From assembly GCA_947589375.1 (NCBI GenBank), contig CANQAO010000030.1, positions 1 to 11,093 of the forward strand: DNA of 11,093 nt, given 5' to 3'. The position numbers were made by a program, and so were the translations under genes. The DNA comes from an uncultured Bacilli bacterium (GTDB lineage: Bacteria; Bacillota_I; Bacilli_A; RF39; UBA660). Under the pieces are notes generated by a model. It was given only the letters and a program-made list of their open reading frames with translations. It had not been told where the DNA came from and ran no database searches. Shown here piece by piece: positions 5,893-11,093 of the stretch (its first letter is position 1; each line of letters starts with the position of its first letter).

Positions 5893-6271
5893 AAACATCA
5901 GGATTTTCTAAATCATCACTAGAATCACTAGTAAAAGCCACATAAAGAACAATAATAGTTGCAATAACTGTTAATATTCCGGCATCGATTTGTAAGTTAG
6001 CGGTTTTAGTATCTATATTATTTTCTTCTTTAACGCCTTTATCGATAACATCGATAATTAAATAACCTAAAGCGATAAGCAAACCAATAATCCGGTAAAT
6101 TTTTAAAATATTATCGGCTTCCTTATTACTATATATAGGTTTTTGTTTTTGAAATTTTAATATTTGATTATAAGTTAAAGTTAAAGAAACAATTAAAAGT
6201 AAAATAAATAAAAGCGTAAGTCCAAACTGCCATTTTGATAATTTTAATTCTTCGTAATCGTAATTGGTCAT
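5891..6271 (-). CDS. Small membrane protein of unknown function, three predicted transmembrane helices
   Basis: I do not recognise a family. The 126-residue product begins with a short, acidic and aromatic N-terminus (MTNYDYEELKLSKW). It has three hydrophobic helices at about residues 15-35, 58-76 and 96-114, separated by a Lys/Gln-rich loop and an acidic, Asn-rich loop, and ends in an acidic tail (DSSDDLENPDV). There is no signal-peptide cleavage site and no catalytic motif. Its ATG overlaps the TGA of the upstream deacetylase gene by four bases (ATGA, 6271-6268) and has no ribosome site of its own, so it should be translated by coupling and may work with the deacetylase at the membrane. Its stop codon lies in the T tract of the rny terminator on the other strand. 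An accessory role in cell-wall modification is a guess from the operon alone. Confidence 0.75.
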   Translation of the reverse strand: MTNYDYEELKLSKWQFGLTLLFILLLIVSLTLTYNQILKFQKQKPIYSNKEADNILKIYRIIGLLIALGYLIIDVIDKGVKEENNIDTKTANLQIDAGILTVIATIIVLYVAFTSDSSDDLENPDV

Positions 6272-7485
6272 TCATTTTCGCGAAGCTTTTTTAATTCTAA
6301 AAGCTCACTTACTGTTACAAACTTATAACCTTTATCTTTTAAACTTTTAACTACTGTTTCAATTGCGTTAGCGGCATAAGCATGATTGTCATGCATGAGA
6401 ACAATACTGCCATCTTTAACATTGGGTAAAACATTTCTAAGGATTTTATCTTTACTTTTAACTTTCCAGTCCCGAGAATCAACATCCCATAAAACAAAAT
6501 ATAAATCCGTATAAGATTTTAAACGGTCAGAATATCCCCCATAAGTTGGTCTAAAAAGTTTAGGCGTAAAACCAGTGGCTTTTTGAACCTCTTCTTGAGT
6601 TTTATTAAGCTCCCGTTCAAATTCTTCTCTAGATAGTCTATTTAACCATTTGTGGCTATAAGAGTGATTGCCGATTTCACTACCTTCTTTAAGCATTCTA
6701 GTTAAGGTTTCATCATAGAAATCTACTTTATTACCAATGACAAAGAAAGTCCCGCAAGCATCGTATTTTTTTAAAACATCTAATATTTTACTGGTGTATC
6801 TACTGGGGCCATCATCAAAAGTTAATGCAACAATTCGATCATTATAATCGATATTTTTCTTTTTGATATTAAGATAGATATCAGTATTTTTAGATTTATC
6901 GATATCGATTAACAATTTTAAAGAATTTAAAGGAATATCTAAATAGATAATCTCATTTGTTTTGTTTTTTAAAATCGCGGGTCCAAAGTAAATCGTTAAA
7001 TTTTCATCATCAATCGTAAAGTAATCATAACTAACGTTACTTAAAAAATCCATATCTGCTTCTTGGTATTTTTCTAAAAGCTTTTGTTTAATATCATAAT
7101 CTAAGACATCTAAATCCTCAATAATATCTTCCATGCTTAAAAATTTATGCGTGTTTTTATCATAAGTAAAAGTTTTAATTTTATTTATTTTTTTATCCGT
7201 TTTTATTTCTGTATTTAAACTGATATTAATCACACTTTCATTTAACTCTTTATAAGTATAAGAAATATTAAGCTCAGGTGTTTTTTCTTTTTGCGATCCT
7301 TTTTTGAAATTGGTGTATATTTGATTAACATAGCTACTAACAGCATCGTCTAAAGCACCGACGTTAGTAACGGGGTAATTGATACTTATAAGCTCCTTAT
7401 CATTTTCGATAATGGTTACGACTTCTTTATGACTGCAGCCAGTTATGCAGAATAAAGGAATGATTAATATGAGTAATTTTTTCAT
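6268..7485 (-). CDS. PdaC-like polysaccharide (peptidoglycan) deacetylase lipoprotein
   Basis: The 405-residue product begins MKKLLILIIPLFCITGC, a lipoprotein signal with the lipidated cysteine at C17, so it should be anchored outside the cell. Residues about 20-210 look like the DUF4163/DUF3298-type domain found ahead of the catalytic domain in Bacillus PdaC. The C-terminal NodB domain (about 217-400) carries all five motifs: TFDDGPS (D224 and D225), HSYSH (274-278, metal ligands), RPTYGGY (312-318), DVDSRDW (334-340) and LMHD (363-366, catalytic His). Such enzymes remove N-acetyl groups from peptidoglycan or related glycans, which reduces lysozyme action. The third motif has Thr where RPPYG is usual. 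A GTG 36 bases further upstream is in frame, but ATG 7485 was chosen for the signal peptide and the preceding AGGTGA. The substrate is not certain. Confidence 0.9.
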   Translation of the reverse strand: MKKLLILIIPLFCITGCSHKEVVTIIENDKELISINYPVTNVGALDDAVSSYVNQIYTNFKKGSQKEKTPELNISYTYKELNESVINISLNTEIKTDKKINKIKTFTYDKNTHKFLSMEDIIEDLDVLDYDIKQKLLEKYQEADMDFLSNVSYDYFTIDDENLTIYFGPAILKNKTNEIIYLDIPLNSLKLLIDIDKSKNTDIYLNIKKKNIDYNDRIVALTFDDGPSRYTSKILDVLKKYDACGTFFVIGNKVDFYDETLTRMLKEGSEIGNHSYSHKWLNRLSREEFERELNKTQEEVQKATGFTPKLFRPTYGGYSDRLKSYTDLYFVLWDVDSRDWKVKSKDKILRNVLPNVKDGSIVLMHDNHAYAANAIETVVKSLKDKGYKFVTVSELLELKKLRENE

Positions 7486-7534
7486 AGTCTCACCTAGACA
7501 AGTATATGCCGAAATAGCCACTATTATGTATGAA

Positions 7535-7551
7535 CAAAAAAGCGAACATTT
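7535..7551 (+). repeat. 17-bp direct repeat, copy 1, upstream of the deacetylase gene
   Basis: CAAAAAAGCGAACATTT is identical to the copy at 7847-7863. It lies about 50 bp ahead of the deacetylase ATG on the opposite strand. It contains CGAACATTT, which also occurs (inverted) upstream of recA. Confidence 0.75.
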
Positions 7552-7846
7552 TACCTTTTTATAAACAAATAAAACAATTTTTAGAAAAACCTTTTTTTAA
7601 TCAAAAAAACGTTTTTGTTTAAAAACAAAAAAACCATTTTTTCGATTTTTTCACTTTTTGGCAAAAATACACTTAGTCCTTAAAAATGATAATTTCTTTG
7701 AAAAATAAGGCAAAAGTCCAAAAAATAACCATTTGTTACTAAAAAACAAAAATTCAAAAAAATTAAAAATGTCAAGTTGTCAAAAATTTATTTTTTTCAT
7801 TTTTGGTGAAATTAAAGGGCTGACGATAAGTGGTGAAAAAAAGTTT

Positions 7847-7863
7847 CAAAAAAGCGAACATTT
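7847..7863 (+). repeat. 17-bp direct repeat, copy 2, next to the nrdD promoter
   Basis: CAAAAAAGCGAACATTT is the second exact copy and ends 4 bp before the nrdD -35 box. That position suits a regulator binding site. A shared operator for both divergent units is an inference. Confidence 0.75.
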
Positions 7864-7867
7864 AGTA

Positions 7868-7897
7868 TTGACCTTTGACCATCATAGCGTGTATAAT
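7868..7897 (+). promoter_or_regulatory. Sigma-A type promoter of the nrdD operon
   Basis: TTGACC at 7868-7873 and TATAAT at 7892-7897 are separated by 18 bp. A second TTGACC at 7875-7880 forms a tandem 7-bp repeat but is too close to serve as -35. Transcription would start near 7904, giving a leader of only about 20 bases. No NrdR box was recognised. Confidence 0.8.
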
Positions 7898-7923
7898 TGA
7901 ATTACGATATAGGAGGCATAGTT

Positions 7924-10221
7924 ATGATAGACATGGAAGATGCATTAACAAAATTACAAGTAATCAAAAGAAACGGTAAAAAAGTCGAATGGAACGGCAC
8001 TAAAATTGCCGTTGCTATTAAAAAAGGTTTCGATAGTGTTAAAAATGAAGATGGTGAGTATAAATACGATGAAAAAGATATCAATAAAGTATTTAATGCT
8101 GTAGTTAAGCGAATTGAAAAAGAATATTTACCATTAGAAAAAATCAAAATAGAACAAGTTCAAGATTTAATCGAAGAAGAACTTAAGAAAAATTATGAGG
8201 ACGTTTATAAATCATTTTCTGAATATCGTGAACGTCGTAATGCTTCAAGACAAATGTTTTTTGGCGAAAAGAAGCAACACAAATTTTTAAAGACCATTGA
8301 AAGCTTAGGTCTTAAATCATCATTAGAAGAAAACACTAAAAGAGAAAACGCTAATGTCGATGGCGATACAGCTATGGGAACAATGCTGCAATATGGTAGT
8401 ACAGTTTCTAAAGAATTTGCCAAAGCTTATTTAATGAAACCAAAATTTGCTGAAGCTCACGATAATGGTGATATTCATATTCACGATATGGACTTTATGC
8501 CGATGGGTACTACTACTTGCTGTCAGATTGATTTAAAGAAATTATTCGATGGTGGATTCTCCACTGGGCATGGTCATTTAAGAGCTCCTCAAGGCATTAT
8601 GAGTTATTCTGCTTTAGCAGCTATTGCGATTCAATCTAACCAAAATGACCAACATGGTGGTCAAAGTATTCCGGCTTTTGATTATTATCTCGCACCAGGG
8701 GTTCTAATTACTTTTAAGAAACATTTTAAACAATCTATTAGTGATTTCTTAGATTTCACTGAATTTGGTAATTTTATCAGTATGGAGAGAATTGCTAAAG
8801 AGATCGATAAATTAAAATCAATAGAAGTTGATTTAAGTATTTTTGATAGTTTTGCGAAAGATTCTGATGAAGTTAAACGTTTATTTAAAAAAAGTTATGA
8901 TCGCGCTCTAGCGAAAACTAATCGTGAAACTTATCAAGCCATGGAAGCATTTATTCATAATTTAAATACCATGCATTCTCGTGCGGGAGCTCAAGTGCCA
9001 TTTTCATCAATTAATTTTGGTACGGATACTTCACCAGAAGGCCGAATGGTTATTAAAAATTATTTATTAGCGACAGATGCCGGGTTAGGTAATCATGAAA
9101 CGCCAATATTCCCAATTTCTATTTTTAAAGTAAAAGAGGGCGTTAATTATTTCGAAGAAGATCCTAACTATGATTTATTTAAATTATCTTGCGAAGTTTC
9201 CGCTAAAAGATTATTCCCTAATTTCTCATTTATCGATTCAACTTTTAATAAAGAAACTTATGATCCTAATGACTACCGCACAGAAGTTGGTTACATGGGA
9301 TGTAGAACGAGAGTCTTAGCTGATGTGACAGATCCCAATAATCAGATAACACCAGGCAGGGGTAATTTATCATTTACTTCAATTAACTTACCGCGTTTGG
9401 GTATTAAACATGGTATTGTTAGTGGCAAAACCGATTTAAAAGGTTTTTATCAAGAACTTGAAGAATTAATGGATTTAGTTAAAGATCAATTACTTGAAAG
9501 ATTTGAAATTCAATGTTCAAAACATATTTATAATTTTCCGTTCTTACTCGGTCAAGGAGTATGGATAAATAGTGAAAGACTTAAAAGCACTGATCGCTTA
9601 CGTAAAGTTTTAAAACATGGAACCTTAACAGTTGGTTTTATCGGTTTAGCTGAATGTTTGAAAGCTTTAATTGGTAAACACCATGGCGAAAGTGAAGAAG
9701 CTGAAAAATTAGGTTATGAAATTATTAAATTTATGCGTAAGAAAACTGATGCTTATGCGAAAGAATATAATTTAAACTTTTCATTAATTGCGACTCCAGC
9801 TGAAGGTTTGTCAGGTAGATTTACGAATATCGATAAAGCGATTTATGGAAAGATTAAAGGGGTTACGGATAGAGATTACTATACTAATTCATTCCATGTA
9901 CCAGTTTATTACAATATTTCCGTAGCCAGAAAACTAAAAATCGAAGGTCCATATCATGCCCTTACTAATGGTGGCCACATTAGTTATGTTGAACTAGATG
10001 GTGATACGGCCATGAATACTAAGGCATTTGAAAAAATTGTCAGAATGATGCATGACAATAATATGGGTTATGGTGCGATTAATCATCCCGTTGATCGTGA
10101 CCCTGTTTGTGGATATACAGGCGTTATTGGTGACGTTTGTCCAGGTTGTGGTCGTAAAGAAAACGAAGGCGTACCAATCGAAAGAATTAAAAATTCAAAT
10201 TTAACTTGTTTAGGAAGATAG
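7924..10221 (+). CDS. nrdD: Anaerobic (class III) ribonucleoside-triphosphate reductase, catalytic chain without its glycyl-radical domain
   Basis: NrdD reduces ribonucleoside triphosphates to deoxyribonucleotides under anoxic conditions, using a glycyl radical made by NrdG. The 765-residue chain has an N-terminal ATP-cone (about 3-100, starting QVIKRNGKKVEW), then the ten-stranded barrel with GDIHIHD, TTTCCQIDL (C199, C200), SRAGAQVPFSSINFGTD and YMGCRTRV (C460, the expected thiyl-radical cysteine). The C-terminal cysteine-rich region (C729, C739, C742, C762) fits the zinc site. It then ends at TAG 10219-10221, before the glycyl-radical loop that every active NrdD needs. That loop is in the next ORF in the -1 frame. 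ATG 7924 follows AGGAGG (7911-7916) by 7 bases. The in-frame TTG at 7897 overlaps the -10 box and cannot be the start. Confidence 0.92.
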   Translation: MIDMEDALTKLQVIKRNGKKVEWNGTKIAVAIKKGFDSVKNEDGEYKYDEKDINKVFNAVVKRIEKEYLPLEKIKIEQVQDLIEEELKKNYEDVYKSFSEYRERRNASRQMFFGEKKQHKFLKTIESLGLKSSLEENTKRENANVDGDTAMGTMLQYGSTVSKEFAKAYLMKPKFAEAHDNGDIHIHDMDFMPMGTTTCCQIDLKKLFDGGFSTGHGHLRAPQGIMSYSALAAIAIQSNQNDQHGGQSIPAFDYYLAPGVLITFKKHFKQSISDFLDFTEFGNFISMERIAKEIDKLKSIEVDLSIFDSFAKDSDEVKRLFKKSYDRALAKTNRETYQAMEAFIHNLNTMHSRAGAQVPFSSINFGTDTSPEGRMVIKNYLLATDAGLGNHETPIFPISIFKVKEGVNYFEEDPNYDLFKLSCEVSAKRLFPNFSFIDSTFNKETYDPNDYRTEVGYMGCRTRVLADVTDPNNQITPGRGNLSFTSINLPRLGIKHGIVSGKTDLKGFYQELEELMDLVKDQLLERFEIQCSKHIYNFPFLLGQGVWINSERLKSTDRLRKVLKHGTLTVGFIGLAECLKALIGKHHGESEEAEKLGYEIIKFMRKKTDAYAKEYNLNFSLIATPAEGLSGRFTNIDKAIYGKIKGVTDRDYYTNSFHVPVYYNISVARKLKIEGPYHALTNGGHISYVELDGDTAMNTKAFEKIVRMMHDNNMGYGAINHPVDRDPVCGYTGVIGDVCPGCGRKENEGVPIERIKNSNLTCLGR
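10197..10203 (+). other. Candidate -1 frameshift heptamer A AAT TTA near the end of nrdD
   Basis: In the nrdD frame the codons AAT and TTA are preceded by A, giving the X-XXY-YYZ pattern A AAT TTA. Slippage by -1 would continue without a stop into the glycyl-radical ORF, whose frame is open from 10191 (a TAA ends it at 10188-10190). Such heptamers are common by chance in AT-rich DNA, and no strong downstream structure is apparent. Confidence 0.35.
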
Positions 10222-10225
10222 GAGG
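10220..10225 (+). promoter_or_regulatory. Ribosome binding site of the separate glycyl-radical ORF, overlapping the nrdD stop
   Basis: AGGAGG begins inside the TAG stop of nrdD and lies 7 bases before ATG 10233. This is the same arrangement as between the rodZ-like gene and pgsA in this window. It supports independent or re-initiated translation of the small ORF. Confidence 0.8.
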
Positions 10226-10232
10226 AAGAAAA

Positions 10233-10403
10233 ATGAAAGCAGAAGAAAAAAAAGTCGGCGAAGGTGTAAAATTTGAAAGAATCAGAAGAATTACTGGTTA
10301 TTTAGTAGGTACAACTGATAGATTTAACAATGGTAAAAGAGCTGAAGAACACGATAGAGTTAAACATGATGCTTCTAAAATTTTAGCTAGTAATGAAAAT
10401 TAG
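10233..10403 (+). CDS. nrdD: Separate glycyl-radical domain of anaerobic ribonucleotide reductase (NrdD C-terminal part)
   Basis: The 56-residue product holds the part missing from the upstream chain: FERIRRITGYLVG (14-26) followed by DRFNNGKRAEEHDRVKH (29-45), the conserved glycyl-radical loop and C-terminus of NrdD. G22 in T-G-Y is the expected radical glycine. Residues 1-13 are a charged lead-in. The start at ATG 10233 is chosen because AGGAGG (10220-10225) precedes it by 7 bases. An in-frame TTG at 10206 exists but lies upstream of that site. The ORF is -1 relative to nrdD. The last 11 bases overlap the start of nrdG. It may act as a separate subunit that completes the 765-residue chain, may be fused to it by frameshifting, or may be split off by a sequencing error. 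The motif is fully conserved, so it is not decaying. Confidence 0.85.
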   Translation: MKAEEKKVGEGVKFERIRRITGYLVGTTDRFNNGKRAEEHDRVKHDASKILASNEN

Positions 10404-10944
10404 GTTAGCTAGCCCTATCCAAAGTGATAGTATCGTTGATGGAGAAGGCATCCGCACCGTTATTTGGACTCAAGGATGTAGTCATAATTGTAAAGGGTGT
10501 CATAATCCATCAACGCATGATTTTAATGGTGGTTTTTTAACGACGACCGAAGAAATTAACAAGGAACTTAAGACTTTAGAAGGACAAGATGGGATTACCT
10601 TTTCCGGTGGTGATCCTTTATTTCAAGTAGATGCTTGCCTTGAAATTGCCAAATATGCTAAAAGTATTGGATTAGATGTTTGGTGTTATACCGGTTTCAC
10701 TTATGAAGAGTTAATTAGTAAAAAAAAGAATATCGAATTTTTAAGATATGTCGATGTACTTGTAGATGGCAAGTTTAAGCTAAAAGAACGTAGTCTTAAT
10801 ATAGATTTTCGTGGTTCGCGAAATCAGCGAATTATCGATGTTCCCGCTTCTTTAGAAAAAAAAGAAGTAGTCTTAATTCCCAAATACATTAGTGAGCGTT
10901 ATGTAAGTGTAGACGTGCCAAAAGCAAAACATATTTATATTTAA
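10393..10944 (+). CDS. nrdG: Anaerobic ribonucleotide reductase activating protein (radical SAM)
   Basis: NrdG is the radical S-adenosylmethionine enzyme that removes a hydrogen atom from the glycine of NrdD to create the stable glycyl radical. The 183-residue product has the [4Fe-4S] cluster motif C29-x3-C33-x2-C36 in GCSHNCKGCHNPSTHD, a SAM-binding GGDP segment in FSGGDPLFQ, and the family segments VDVLVDGKF and FRGSRNQRIIDV. About 30 residues follow the usual core end. The ATG at 10393 lies within the last codons of the glycyl-radical ORF (11-base overlap) and has no ribosome site, so translation should be coupled to that ORF, keeping activator and radical domain in step. The unit ends at a terminator made from the stop codon region. 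Confidence 0.95.
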   Translation: MKIRLASPIQSDSIVDGEGIRTVIWTQGCSHNCKGCHNPSTHDFNGGFLTTTEEINKELKTLEGQDGITFSGGDPLFQVDACLEIAKYAKSIGLDVWCYTGFTYEELISKKKNIEFLRYVDVLVDGKFKLKERSLNIDFRGSRNQRIIDVPASLEKKEVVLIPKYISERYVSVDVPKAKHIYI

Positions 10945-10964
10945 GCCTAAGTAAGGCTTTTTTT
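10943..10964 (+). terminator. Rho-independent terminator of the nrdD-nrdG operon
   Basis: AAGCCT (10943-10948) pairs with AGGCTT (10954-10959) around a 5-base loop, followed by T from 10958 to 10964. The stem begins inside the TAA stop codon of nrdG. Confidence 0.85.
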
Positions 10965-11093
10965 ATGTTTGAAAACAGAAAATTCGTATAAAAAAGTTTT
11001 CAAAAACGGGAAATTTGCATGAAAAAATAAACAAAAAAGGAAATTTTGAAAATTTAAGAAAAAAAGAAGGAATTTAGGGTACTTTTAGGGTAT
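10965..11093. other. AT-rich intergenic stretch at the window end
   Basis: No gene or promoter could be supported here. The stretch is made of A and T runs like those in the centre of the 7486-7923 region. It ends with two copies of TTTAGGGTA (11073-11081 and 11084-11092) spaced 11 bp apart. Confidence 0.5.

Larger units (their letters stand above)
7486..7923. other. Divergent AT-rich intergenic region between the deacetylase and nrdD
   Basis: No gene or RNA was recognised in these 438 bases. The central part (about 7585-7660) is a chain of A and T runs of five to seven bases spaced about 8 to 11 bp apart, which may give intrinsically curved or nucleoid-bound DNA. A 17-bp direct repeat sits at its two ends (7535-7551 and 7847-7863), and the nrdD promoter is at its right edge. 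No good promoter for the minus-strand genes was found. Confidence 0.6.

Noticed and set aside
7486..7521. GTG start giving twelve extra residues on the deacetylase
   Set aside because: The extension would spoil a clear lipoprotein signal peptide. The ATG at 7485 begins MKKLL and has AGGTGA before it.
7770..7783. Two overlapping TTGACA boxes on the minus strand as promoter of the deacetylase operon
   Set aside because: The bases 17 bp downstream are plain T runs with no -10 match, and the site is nearly 300 bp from the start codon.
7897..7923. TTG start giving nine extra residues on nrdD
   Set aside because: The TTG overlaps the TATAAT box, so it would not be in the mRNA. ATG 7924 has an ideal AGGAGG.
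7486..7923. Replication origin, CRISPR array or prophage site in the AT-rich intergenic region
   Set aside because: No DnaA boxes, no regularly spaced repeats with spacers, and no integrase or att-like tRNA end were seen.
10206..10232. TTG start giving nine extra residues on the glycyl-radical ORF
   Set aside because: It lies ahead of the AGGAGG site and inside nrdD. ATG 10233 is placed correctly for that site.
10246..10253. A8 run in the glycyl-radical ORF as a phase-variation tract
   Set aside because: The frame through it is intact with the conserved motif downstream, and it encodes Lys codons. A runs of this length are common in this AT-rich DNA.

Overview
The window is AT-rich DNA from a walled, low-GC Gram-positive bacterium (Bacillota, class Bacilli in the broad sense). 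The evidence is GpsB with RNase P RNA directly behind it, a RodZ-like protein, PgsA, RecA and RNase Y in the usual Bacillota order, strong AGGAGG ribosome sites, sigma-A type promoters, and a protein with a sortase signal. The class III (oxygen-sensitive) ribonucleotide reductase points to an anaerobe or facultative anaerobe, perhaps an uncultured gut lineage near the Erysipelotrichia, RF39 or Acholeplasmatales. The lineage cannot be fixed from this sequence. TGA is a stop codon, so the code is standard.

Layout, left to right: the 3' end of a probable Rpn/PD-(D/E)XK nuclease-family gene with a terminator (1-220); a sigma-A promoter driving gpsB, then rnpB, a rodZ-like gene and pgsA in tight order, ending in a terminator (293-2131); a single-gene unit for a small sortase-anchored surface protein, lying where many Bacilli carry cinA (2176-3093); recA with its own promoter and a possible LexA box (3121-4247); rny with its own promoter and a 5' hairpin (4249-5892); a minus-strand pair, a PdaC-like polysaccharide deacetylase lipoprotein and a three-helix membrane protein (7485 down to 5891); a 438-bp AT-rich divergent intergenic region; and an anaerobic ribonucleotide reductase operon, nrdD, a separate glycyl-radical ORF and nrdG (7868-10964). 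The last 130 bases carry no gene.

Two observations stand out. First, the surface-protein gene has ten consecutive G between its -35 and -10 boxes (19-bp spacer). It also has an A8 run just after its properly spaced ATG, which puts that ATG out of frame with the rest of the gene. This looks like a phase-variable locus with two switches, or two homopolymer sequencing errors. Second, nrdD stops just after its cysteine-rich zinc region, and the glycyl-radical domain is in the -1 frame as its own 56-codon ORF with a well-placed ribosome site. A canonical A AAT TTA heptamer lies just before the stop. The reductase is therefore either a natural two-chain enzyme, a product of -1 frameshifting, or a sequence error.

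Smaller points: the P1 helix of RNase P RNA includes the gpsB stop codon; five of the six terminators are built around the stop codon; and CGAACATTT occurs upstream of recA, of the deacetylase and of nrdD.
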